Source: Methylovirgula sp. (GTDB lineage: Bacteria; Pseudomonadota; Alphaproteobacteria; Rhizobiales; Beijerinckiaceae). From it: a stretch of 13,066 nucleotides of DNA. The DNA lies in assembly GCA_030044485.1 (NCBI GenBank), contig JASHVQ010000129.1:1-13066 (forward strand). Reading direction: 5' to 3'. The notes beneath the pieces were generated by a model, which saw nothing but the letters and a program-made list of their open reading frames with translations, was not told the DNA's origin and ran no database searches. Positions 1 to 6,283 of this stretch are shown here, piece by piece. Positions within the stretch are counted from its first letter, which is position 1; each line of letters starts with the position of its first letter. Made by a program: the position numbers and the translations under genes.

Positions 1-1074
1 GGCTTGCGCGACGGCGAGAAGCCGATCGGCTGCTATCTCTTTTCCGGCCCGACCGGCGTCGGCAAGACGGAGGTCGCCCGGCAGCTCGCTGTCGCGCTCG
101 GCGTCGAACTCATCCGCTTCGACATGTCGGAATATATGGAGCGCCACACCGTCTCGCGGCTGATCGGCGCGCCGCCCGGCTACGTCGGCTTCGACCAGGG
201 CGGCCTTTTGACCGACGCCATCGACCAGCATCCGCATAGCGTGTTGCTGCTCGACGAAATCGAGAAGGCGCATCCCGATCTCTACAACATCCTGTTGCAG
301 GTGATGGACCACGGCAAGCTCACCGACCACAACGGCAAGCAGATCGATTTTCGCAACGTGATTCTGATCATGACCACCAATGCCGGCGCCTCCGACATGG
401 CGCGCTCCGCCTATGGTTTCACGCGCACGCGCCGCGAAGGCGACGACATCGAGGCGATCAACCGCATGTTTGCGCCGGAATTCCGCAACAGGCTCGACGC
501 GGTCGTGGGCTTCGCGCATCTGCCGCCGGAAGTCATTGCCAAAGTGGTCGACAAGTTCATCATGCAACTCGACGCCCAACTCGCCGAGCGCAACGTCTCG
601 ATCGAACTTACCGACGAGGCGCGCAATTGGCTGGTCGAGCACGGCTATGACGAACAGATGGGAGCGCGGCCCATGGCGCGCGTCATCCAGCAGACGATCA
701 AGACGCCGCTTGCCGACGAGGTTCTGTTCGGGCGGCTCAAGAACGGCGGCACCGTGCGGGTCGTCGTCACGACCGAGGAGGACGGAAGCAAGAAACTCGG
801 CTTCGTCTATCCCGAAGGGCCGGTTCTGCCGCGTCTCGAACGCGACATCGTCGAGGCCGGCAAGAAGCGCGTGCGCGCCGAACCGGAAGTCCGCCGCGCC
901 CGGGCGCGGCGGCTGCAGGACGACAGCGGCGAGGACGACGAGCCGGGCGATGAGGATGTCGGCCCGGACCTGCCGGAAGGCGACGCCCAGGCCGAACCGG
1001 AAGAAGGGCAGGCGGCGACCGACGCGGCCGAAAAGCCGGCGGGCATCGTGCCCAACGTCCCGCTGCAGAGCTAA
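1..1074 (+). CDS. clpA: ATP-dependent Clp protease ATP-binding subunit ClpA, C-terminal part (5' truncated by window edge)
   Basis: ClpA is the AAA+ unfoldase that feeds substrates, including N-degron proteins delivered by ClpS, into the cytoplasmic ClpP protease. The visible 357 residues cover the second AAA+ module. Walker A GPTGVGKT is at visible residues 16-23, Walker B LLLDE ends near residue 86, the pore-loop motif GYVG is at about 60-63, and the sensor and arginine-finger stretch FAPEFRNRLD follows. After it comes the C-terminal small domain with MGARPMARVIQ. The first codons are already inside D2, so the start and the first AAA+ domain lie outside the window. After the usual family end (about FVYPEG) there is a tail of roughly 85 residues rich in Asp, Glu, Pro and Arg, ending in VPNVPLQS. 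I recall similar tails in other Hyphomicrobiales ClpA. The gene is convergent with the HIT gene. ClpB or ClpC is unlikely because no middle domain is visible and the D2 sequence is of ClpA type. Confidence 0.96.
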   Translation, partial: GLRDGEKPIGCYLFSGPTGVGKTEVARQLAVALGVELIRFDMSEYMERHTVSRLIGAPPGYVGFDQGGLLTDAIDQHPHSVLLLDEIEKAHPDLYNILLQVMDHGKLTDHNGKQIDFRNVILIMTTNAGASDMARSAYGFTRTRREGDDIEAINRMFAPEFRNRLDAVVGFAHLPPEVIAKVVDKFIMQLDAQLAERNVSIELTDEARNWLVEHGYDEQMGARPMARVIQQTIKTPLADEVLFGRLKNGGTVRVVVTTEEDGSKKLGFVYPEGPVLPRLERDIVEAGKKRVRAEPEVRRARARRLQDDSGEDDEPGDEDVGPDLPEGDAQAEPEEGQAATDAAEKPAGIVPNVPLQS

Positions 1075-1095
1075 GGCGCGATTCCGATCGCACAA

Positions 1096-1128
1096 TTTCG
1101 GGCTTCGCGGATTCGGCGGAGCCCGAAA
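1096..1128. terminator. Stem-loop between convergent clpA and HIT gene, probable bidirectional terminator
   Basis: Arms TTTCGGGCT (1096-1104) and AGCCCGAAA (1120-1128) are perfectly complementary. The stem extends inward to 1108/1116 with one G-U pair, leaving a 7-nt loop. It sits in the 65-bp gap between two genes that converge, where a shared terminator is expected. Neither side has a proper U-run after the stem, so intrinsic termination is not certain and it may only protect the 3' ends. Confidence 0.45.
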
Positions 1129-1139
1129 GGCGTTCTGAC

Positions 1140-1571
1140 TTAGGACTTGGCCAGCGCCGCGGCGATCTTGGCGCGATTGGCTTCGAGCACCTCGGGCTTT
1201 TCCATGAAACTTGCCGGGGGGCGCAACTCGATCCCCTCCCAGCGCGGCAGGACGTGGAAGTGCAGGTGGAAGATCACTTGTCCGCCCGCCTGTTCGTTGA
1301 ACTGCTGGATCGTGATGCCCTCCGCGCCGAACGCGTCCTTGACCGCGCGCGCGACCTTCTGCACGCGCTGAATGAGCTCGCCCAATGCGTCGGGATCGGC
1401 GTCGAGAAGCGTACGCGCCGGGAATTTCGGGATGACGAGCACGTGCCCGTCGATGCGCGGCATGATGTCCATGAAGGCCAGCGCCACGTCGTCTTCATAG
1501 ACCCTATAGGAGGGAATTTCGCCGCGCAGGATTTTCGCGAAGACGTTGTTGGTGTCGTAGGCGGGCGGCAT
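1140..1571 (-). CDS. HIT family (histidine triad) nucleotide hydrolase or transferase
   Basis: This is a 143-residue cytoplasmic HIT-fold protein, probably a nucleoside phosphoramidase or dinucleotide hydrolase of the HINT/bacterial HIT branch; the substrate cannot be told from sequence. The signature HLHFHVLP carries His102, His104 and His106. In the family the middle His (here His104) forms the nucleotidyl intermediate. The N-terminal NNVFAKILRGEIPSYRVYED and the GHVLVIPK strand are typical, and the length is normal. The start is the ATG at 1571, preceded by GAGGAG five bases upstream. The reading frame stays open far upstream, but that extension is low-complexity and overlaps the next gene antisense-style, so I left it out. 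It follows the FemAB-like acyltransferase gene on the same strand after a gap of 193 bp that holds a terminator-like hairpin. The clpA-HIT-acyltransferase order is, from memory, recurrent in Hyphomicrobiales. Confidence 0.93.
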   Translation of the reverse strand: MPPAYDTNNVFAKILRGEIPSYRVYEDDVALAFMDIMPRIDGHVLVIPKFPARTLLDADPDALGELIQRVQKVARAVKDAFGAEGITIQQFNEQAGGQVIFHLHFHVLPRWEGIELRPPASFMEKPEVLEANRAKIAAALAKS

Positions 1572-1630
1572 GCTCGCTCCTCGTGCGGGGGGCGCGTGGA
1601 GTGGAGGACCCATTGGAGCATGACCGGCGC

Positions 1631-1661
1631 AAAAAGTCGCGCCTTTCGCTAAGGCGAAGGC
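1631..1661 (-). terminator. Candidate intrinsic terminator downstream of the FemAB-like gene
   Basis: Read on the minus strand, GCCTTCGC and GCGAAAGGC pair around a CTTA loop (plus coordinates 1641-1661), with one bulged base. A run of five T follows after GCGAC (1631-1635). It lies about 100 nt beyond the stop codon at 1765 and before the HIT start, so it would separate the two minus-strand genes. The T-run is short and offset, hence moderate confidence. Confidence 0.4.
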
Positions 1662-1764
1662 CAAGTATTTAAGGCCGAATATTTCGCGCACACACGCATT
1701 GTGCGGGGCCAATGAGCAAGCTTCGCGCGCCGCGCGTGGCGATGCGCGAAAACTCCCGCAAGGT

Positions 1765-2940
1765 TCACGTTTCCTTCTTGAACGGCGCCAGTTCCGCGTA
1801 GCCGCCGATGGCTTCCTCGACCGCAATCCGCTCGCGCGCCAGAAAGGCGTCGATCGCCGCGGCAAAGCGCGGATCGGCGATCGCATGCGCCGAATAGGTC
1901 GCAACCGGCGCATAGCCGCGCGCCAATTTATGCTCGCCCTGCGCGCCGGCTTCGACCCGCGAAAGCCCATGCGCGATCGCATAGTCGATCGCCTGGTAGT
2001 AGCAGACCTCGAAATGCAGGAAGGGATGCTCCTCAATGGCGCCCCAATAGCGGCCGTAGAGCGCGTCCTTGCCGATGAAGTTCAAGGCGCCGGCGATCAT
2101 CCGGCCGCGGCGCTTGGCGACGACAAGCAAGATATGTTCGGCCATCGACGCGCCGATCTCGGAGAAGAAGGCGCGCGTCAGATAGGGCCGTCCCCATTTG
2201 CGCGAGCCCGTATCCATGTAGAACGCGAAGAATGCGTCCCAATGCGCCTCGTTGATCGAAGCGCCGCTCAAACGCTCGATCTCGATTCCGCCCGCCAAGG
2301 CCTCCTTGCGCTCGCGGCGGATCATCTTGCGCTTGCGCGCCGCAAGGTCCGAAAGAAACGCTTCGAAGTCGGCGTAGCCGGGATTGACGAAATGGAACTG
2401 CTGGCCGGTGCGCCGCAGGAATCCGGCGCGATGCAAGTCTTCGCATTCTTCCCGCGTCGGAAAGGTGACGTGGATCGACGAGGCGCCGATTGCTTCGCGC
2501 CAGTTTCGCAAGCCGGCGATCAGCGCATCGCGACCCGCCATGCCGTCATTGGCGCTCAGCAGGCGCCGGCCGGTCACCGGCGTAAAGGGCACCGCGACCT
2601 GGATCTTGGGATAATAGTCGAGCCCGGCGCGCTCATAGGCCTCCGCCCAGCCGTGGTCGAAAACATATTCGCCGAGCGAATGGGCCTTCACATAGGCGGG
2701 CGCCGCGGCCACCAGATGCCGCGCCTCTTCGACGAGAAGATGCGCCGGGAGCCAGCCGGTCTTGGGACCGACCGAGCCGGAGCGCTCCAAGGCCCGCAGA
2801 AAGGCGTGGGTGATGAACGGATTGAAGCGCTCGCCCGCGACATTGGGCGCGGCGCCGGGCGGGTTGGCGCAGGCATCCCAGCTTGCGGCCTCGACCTCTT
2901 CGATCGCAGCGACGGTTCGGATCTTCAATCTTGCGCTCAT
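1765..2940 (-). CDS. FemAB-like GNAT-fold acyltransferase family protein (DUF482 / COG3146)
   Basis: This 391-residue protein resembles the DUF482 (COG3146) family, often labelled peptidogalycan biosynthesis or GNAT protein; its real substrate is unknown to me. The supporting stretches are the family-like C-terminal motif GAQGEHKLARGY at residues 332-343, followed by SAHAI; the region with RKWGRPYLTRAFF at 247-259; and a basic patch ARKRKMIRRERK at 201-212. No signal peptide or membrane span is visible, so it is probably cytoplasmic or at the inner face of the membrane. The ATG at 2940 is chosen because the protein from there has family-like length. The frame stays open upstream to 3459, but that part is arginine- and proline-rich shadow of the divergent gene. 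The ribosome site before 2940 is poor, so a non-ATG start slightly upstream is possible. It diverges from the hydrolase gene. Confidence 0.85.
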   Translation of the reverse strand: MSARLKIRTVAAIEEVEAASWDACANPPGAAPNVAGERFNPFITHAFLRALERSGSVGPKTGWLPAHLLVEEARHLVAAAPAYVKAHSLGEYVFDHGWAEAYERAGLDYYPKIQVAVPFTPVTGRRLLSANDGMAGRDALIAGLRNWREAIGASSIHVTFPTREECEDLHRAGFLRRTGQQFHFVNPGYADFEAFLSDLAARKRKMIRRERKEALAGGIEIERLSGASINEAHWDAFFAFYMDTGSRKWGRPYLTRAFFSEIGASMAEHILLVVAKRRGRMIAGALNFIGKDALYGRYWGAIEEHPFLHFEVCYYQAIDYAIAHGLSRVEAGAQGEHKLARGYAPVATYSAHAIADPRFAAAIDAFLARERIAVEEAIGGYAELAPFKKET

Positions 2941-3164
2941 GCGGGCGGGAAAAGCCGGGTAACGCCATTCTAATCCTCTCGGCCTAAGCAACAACGCTGC
3001 CTTTGGGCCCGGAAAGGCTAGAATTTCGGGTCCGCGGCCGCGTCCCATTCTGGTCATCATTTCTCGCCATTGAGGCGCAGCCCATGGAATGCCGCGGTCT
3101 CTCGGAAGGCAAAGGCGCGGGCGGAGCAGCGGCGCTGTTCCGGCTGCTTGTCGGCTTTCGCGGC
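2941..3164. promoter_or_regulatory. Divergent intergenic region between acyltransferase and lipoprotein hydrolase
   Basis: About 224 bp separate the two chosen starts, so promoters for both genes should lie here. I find no convincing -35/-10 pair. Two earlier in-frame starts for the hydrolase fall here: TTG at 3003 and ATG at 3084, the latter preceded by GAGG eight bases upstream. If ATG 3084 is used, the hydrolase gains 27 residues in front of its signal peptide. Confidence 0.35.
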
Positions 3165-4379
3165 ATGGTCCCTTGGCCGCTCTCGCCTTTGCGCCGCATT
3201 GCCGGGCTGGGGCTTGCATGTCTGCTGTCCGGCTGCGCGGCCAATGCCCTGACGAGCGACGTTCCGTTTTTCGGCGGCCAGCCGGGCGTTGCGCACGAGC
3301 ATCTCGTCTTCGTCGTCTCGACCCGCATGGACGAGAATTCGGGTGCGAACGAGATGCGGCCGGACGGCCCGACCTATTCGTTGCAGATCCTGAGCGCGCC
3401 GCCCAATCATCGGCCTGGCCAGATCGAAAGGCCCATGTTTGGCGCCGCCGATCCGTCAAAGCATTTCGTGGAAGTGTCGCGCCGCGATCTCGACGAAGAA
3501 TCCTTCCGCAACGAACTCGCCACCAACATTTCGGGACGGATCGGCTCGAACCGCGACGTGCTCGTCTATGTGCATGGGTTCAACACCAGCTACGACGACG
3601 CGCGTTTCCGACTCGCGCAGATCGTCGAAGACGGACGCTTCGGCGGCGTGCCGGTACTCTTCACTTGGCCGTCGAGCAACGGCCTTTTGAGCTATGAGGC
3701 GGCGCGCGAAAGCGCCACCGCCTCGCGCGATGCGCTCGCCAACCTGCTGCAAGACCTGAGCGAAGTGCCGGACATCGGCAAAATCCACATCCTCGCCCAT
3801 TCCATGGGCACCTGGCTGACCATGGAGGCCTTGCGCCAGCGGGCGATCGCCGGCAGCCCCGATCTCGACGGCAAGCTCGGCATCGTGATGCTGGCCGCGC
3901 CCGACATCGACCTTTCCGTTTTCCGCGAGCAATTGGCCAAGCTCGACGCCTCGCATGTGACGATTCTGATTTCGGCGAGCGACAGGGCCTTGTCTTTGTC
4001 GCAGACCCTGGCCGGAGACCGGCCGCGCGTCGGCGCGCTCGATCCACGCCGCGCGGCGGACCGTGCCGTGCTCGCCAGGCTCGGCGTCAAGGTCTACGAT
4101 CTTTCGGGCAAGTCCACGGGACTCATCGGCCACGACACTTATGCGGATGCCCCGGACGTGGTGCGCTCGATCGGCGCGCAGATCGGGCGGCCGCGCGTCC
4201 AGGACGAGGACGTGCAGGCCGTGCTCGGCGAAAGGCCGGTCAGCACCGATGTGACGAGCGAACCTCTGCCTCCGGCGACGGAGGGGTCGGGGCCGGTGCA
4301 AGCCCCGACGAACGAGACGCCCAACAGCACGACCCCGCAAACGCCGGCGCCCGCGCCGGACGTCCCCACTCTTCACTAG
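3165..4379 (+). CDS. Lipoprotein alpha/beta hydrolase, DUF900 type
   Basis: This is a predicted envelope-anchored serine hydrolase of 404 residues; the substrate is unknown. From the ATG at 3165 the protein begins with a compact lipoprotein signal (PLRR, a hydrophobic stretch, then lipobox LSGC with Cys24). That is why I prefer this start to ATG 3084 or TTG 3003, although 3084 has the better Shine-Dalgarno. The hydrolase core shows VHGFN at 137-140 (oxyanion-loop side), the nucleophile motif AHSMG with Ser213, APDID with candidate acid Asp247, and GHDTY with candidate catalytic His323. DUF900 proteins share this VHGFN / HSMG / APD / H layout. The last 60 or so residues are a Pro-, Thr- and Glu-rich tail without predicted fold. 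It is followed within 30 bp by the convergent small secreted-protein gene. Confidence 0.87.
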   Translation: MVPWPLSPLRRIAGLGLACLLSGCAANALTSDVPFFGGQPGVAHEHLVFVVSTRMDENSGANEMRPDGPTYSLQILSAPPNHRPGQIERPMFGAADPSKHFVEVSRRDLDEESFRNELATNISGRIGSNRDVLVYVHGFNTSYDDARFRLAQIVEDGRFGGVPVLFTWPSSNGLLSYEAARESATASRDALANLLQDLSEVPDIGKIHILAHSMGTWLTMEALRQRAIAGSPDLDGKLGIVMLAAPDIDLSVFREQLAKLDASHVTILISASDRALSLSQTLAGDRPRVGALDPRRAADRAVLARLGVKVYDLSGKSTGLIGHDTYADAPDVVRSIGAQIGRPRVQDEDVQAVLGERPVSTDVTSEPLPPATEGSGPVQAPTNETPNSTTPQTPAPAPDVPTLH

Positions 4380-4407
4380 AGCCCGCTTTGAAGGGCAGGC
4401 GAAACGC

Positions 4408-4827
4408 TCAGGAATGGGAATGCTCGGTGGCGGCGATTGTCCGCTGCCGCTCGGCCCGCCAGACCCCGCCGCACTCGGCCGTGGGAGAGGACCACGGCCC
4501 GTGCCCATAGCGGCCCTTGATGAAGCCGCCGACATTGGCGATCTGCCCGTTTTCGCGGAAGCTCAAGGAAACCGTGCCGTCATCCTCGATCAGTCCGGAG
4601 GCGGTAGCCTGCGGGTCGCTGATGGCCGTGATATGGCCATTGGTGACCGTGACCGAGCCCTGAAACGCCTGCATGCACGCCCCGTCCTGTGTCGTGATTT
4701 CGACCGAATAGACGCCGTCATAATGCGTCATATCGACCGGCTTTGATTGCACGGCTTCGGTCGGGCTCGAGAGAGCGATGCAAATGGCGAGCGATGCGCC
4801 GAGGCCAAAAGCGAATACCGGCTTCAT
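4408..4827 (-). CDS. Small secreted or periplasmic protein of unknown function
   Basis: This 139-residue protein has a clear Sec signal peptide: MKPVFAFGLGASLAICIALS, then a likely cleavage after TEA near residue 25. The mature part is Gly-, Thr- and Val-rich and looks beta-stranded (YDGVYSVEITTQDGAC, GSVTVTNG, DGTVSLSF, GGFIKGRYGHGPW). It contains only two cysteines, Cys51 and Cys119, a plausible disulfide in the periplasm. The spacing G-YSV...GAC...ASG...G-GPW...CGG-W-A-R reminds me of an uncharacterised small secreted family common in Hyphomicrobiales, sometimes mislabelled as heme-utilisation exoproteins; this is unverified memory. The start is the ATG at 4827, with GGAAAAG upstream, because the signal peptide begins there. 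The frame is open 17 codons further. It lies downstream of the ParB-like gene on the same strand after a probable terminator. Confidence 0.75.
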   Translation of the reverse strand: MKPVFAFGLGASLAICIALSSPTEAVQSKPVDMTHYDGVYSVEITTQDGACMQAFQGSVTVTNGHITAISDPQATASGLIEDDGTVSLSFRENGQIANVGGFIKGRYGHGPWSSPTAECGGVWRAERQRTIAATEHSHS

Positions 4828-4920
4828 GACTTTTCCAGAGTCCAGCGGTTCGGGGGCGAGCCGAACGCATCGCGGCATTCTGTGGCAAAATCAAGAAATG
4901 CGGCGGCTTCGCGTCGGAAA

Positions 4921-4940
4921 TAGAGGGCGTGTGCCCTCTA
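4921..4940 (-). terminator. Perfect 8-bp stem, 4-nt loop hairpin overlapping the stop codon of the ParB-like gene
   Basis: TAGAGGGC (4921-4928), loop GTGT, GCCCTCTA (4933-4940). On the minus strand the UAG stop codon forms the first three bases of the stem, and the stem is followed by TTTCC. This position and shape suggest a transcription terminator or 3'-end stabiliser for the ParB-like mRNA. The U-run is only three bases. Confidence 0.5.
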
Positions 4941-5561
4941 GTCCTCAGGACATGGGCCGCACCAGCCCGGCAGGAAATTCGCATCCAGGCTTTTTGCGAG
5001 TTCGAGGGCTTTTTCCAGGGCTTGCGAAAAATCGTCCTCGACCAATTTGCGCTTGATCCGGCGGCGCATGAAATCCGCCCAGAGAAATTCGGCGAAAGGC
5101 GTCGTGTCCTTGGCATAGCCGCCGGCGCGGCGCAGCTCGCCGGCCAGCGACCGGAACGGGTCGTCGATGAGATCGGTCAGCGATTTGGGAATGTCTTCAA
5201 AGCCCCGCCGCCGCCCGTCCTGGTCATAGGGATGCATGAGAGCGCGATTGTCGAGAAAGATCCAAAAGGCTTCCTTCTCGAGGCTCTCGAGGTCGGCCAC
5301 GACGCTGATCAGGACGTCCTTCACGCCCGACTGAATCAGCGCCAGGCCCAGATGGTGGTGATCGATGACGTAATGCCGTCCCTTGGGGCCCTGGACCACG
5401 GGGATCATGTGCTTGCCGAGGAATTCCGCGCCTTTCTTGTCCGTGGTTTGCTGCCAGCGCTTGCGCTTCTCGTGAACCTCGCGCATCCCGACCGTGATCT
5501 GGGTCGGGCGCAGGTCGAGCAGCGGCACCGGTTTGACGAAGGGTTCGCGCGGCGAATTCAT
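4938..5561 (-). CDS. ParB/Srx-fold protein (ParBc_2-like), stand-alone, with C-terminal WCGPC
   Basis: This 207-residue protein belongs to the ParB-like nuclease/sulfiredoxin superfamily, closest to the ParBc_2 (PF08857) group. The sequence starts with PVPLLDLRPTQITVGMREV, typical for the group, and carries HYVIDHHHLGLALI at about residues 63-76, which matches the D-x-H-H box of the fold. There is no helix-turn-helix and no ParA partner nearby, so a chromosome-partitioning role is not supported. The catalytic activity of this group is not established. The last residues are PGWCGPCPED; WCGPC is identical to the thioredoxin active-site string, though the protein is not a thioredoxin. The start is ATG 5561, with a weak purine-poor ribosome site. 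The gene lies 74 bp downstream of the PG-binding gene on the same strand and may be co-transcribed with it. Confidence 0.85.
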   Translation of the reverse strand: MNSPREPFVKPVPLLDLRPTQITVGMREVHEKRKRWQQTTDKKGAEFLGKHMIPVVQGPKGRHYVIDHHHLGLALIQSGVKDVLISVVADLESLEKEAFWIFLDNRALMHPYDQDGRRRGFEDIPKSLTDLIDDPFRSLAGELRRAGGYAKDTTPFAEFLWADFMRRRIKRKLVEDDFSQALEKALELAKSLDANFLPGWCGPCPED

Positions 5562-5635
5562 GTCTCGGCCCCCGGGGCGGAAGCCGGCAATCTACAGGCA
5601 GAGATCGACCGCCGCAAATCGACCTTGCCATATGA

Positions 5636-6283
5636 TTACTCGGCGACGCCGCCGGAATTGGCGTTGAGTTCGCGCAACAGCCGCGCGTCAACCTCGCCGC
5701 GCGGCGGCAGCTTATGGTCGCGCTCGAACTGCACGATCGCCTGGCGCGTCGTATTGCCGAGGAACCCATCGGGCTTGAGGACGAAACCGAGCTTGACGAG
5801 CGCCCGCTGCGCGGCGAGCACCTCCCGGTCGGGCTGCGGCGCCCTCTGCGTTTTATCCGACGCCAGCAATTGCGAAATCGCATCTTGGCTTGCGGCGCTG
5901 GGCGTGGCGCCGGCGGGCGCCGTCTGCAGCAATTGGGCGATCGGGTCGCGGGCCGATGCGTTCGAGGCAACAAAAGCCGGCTGAGGCGCGGCGCCCATTT
6001 GCCGGGCGAGCTGCGTTTGCGTCGAGGCAAGCGGCGGGTTTCGGTAGAAGAGCGGTGCCGGATGGCGGCCCCGCTGCAGCAGCAAAGCATTGACGCAGAT
6101 TGCTATGACGAGCCCGACGAGCAAGGCGGCGGCGATCCGGTTCGGATAGGCGGCAATGCGCTGCACGAACCGCGAAAGCCGCGCCAAGATCGAAGGGCGA
6201 ACGCTCCGCCGGCGCGGCCTTGCGCTCCTTCTCGGTTCGGGAAGGACGAAATCATGATCGGCTCGGGCCAGAACTTCACGCAA
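5636..6283 (-). CDS. Single-pass inner-membrane protein with C-terminal peptidoglycan-binding domain
   Basis: This 215-residue protein has a basic cytoplasmic N-terminus (RRSARPRRRS, 18-27), one membrane span at about 49-69, a low-complexity periplasmic linker, and a PG_binding_1-like domain at 154-206 (AAQRALVKLGF, PDGFLGNTTRQAIVQFE, LLREL). The linker holds two similar short segments, DPIAQLLQ near 113 and DAISQLLA near 134. The domain should place it on the cell wall from the inner membrane. The start is TTG at 6283: no ATG or GTG start is available in frame before the span, and a stop lies three codons upstream. This TTG overlaps the stop of the histidine kinase gene by eight bases, which implies translational coupling and a shared transcript. 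The start codon choice is the least certain part. Confidence 0.85.
   Translation of the reverse strand: MREVLARADHDFVLPEPRRSARPRRRSVRPSILARLSRFVQRIAAYPNRIAAALLVGLVIAICVNALLLQRGRHPAPLFYRNPPLASTQTQLARQMGAAPQPAFVASNASARDPIAQLLQTAPAGATPSAASQDAISQLLASDKTQRAPQPDREVLAAQRALVKLGFVLKPDGFLGNTTRQAIVQFERDHKLPPRGEVDARLLRELNANSGGVAE

Noticed and set aside
1572..2036. Upstream extension of the HIT reading frame (298-residue ORF)
   Set aside because: The extra part is Arg/Ser-rich low-complexity sequence overlapping the acyltransferase gene. The ATG at 1571 has a strong ribosome site and gives a normal-length HIT protein.
1699..2973. Plus-strand 424-residue ORF antisense to the acyltransferase
   Set aside because: It is a shadow ORF of GC-rich coding DNA, Arg/Ala/Gly-rich, with no recognisable motif; the opposite strand has clear family motifs.
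2941..3459. Upstream extension of the acyltransferase frame to 564 residues
   Set aside because: It overlaps the divergent lipoprotein hydrolase, has shadow-like composition, and the family-like protein starts at 2940.
4380..4407. Terminator in the gap between the hydrolase and the secreted-protein gene
   Set aside because: Only a 4-bp GCCC/GGGC stem with an 8-nt loop and no U-run; too weak to call.
3456..4535. Minus-strand 359-residue ORF antisense to the hydrolase
   Set aside because: It is a shadow of the lipoprotein hydrolase, whose lipobox and catalytic motifs are all on the plus strand.
4938..5561. Chromosome-partitioning ParB
   Set aside because: There is no helix-turn-helix domain, no ParA gene and no parS-like site; only the ParB/Srx fold signature is present.
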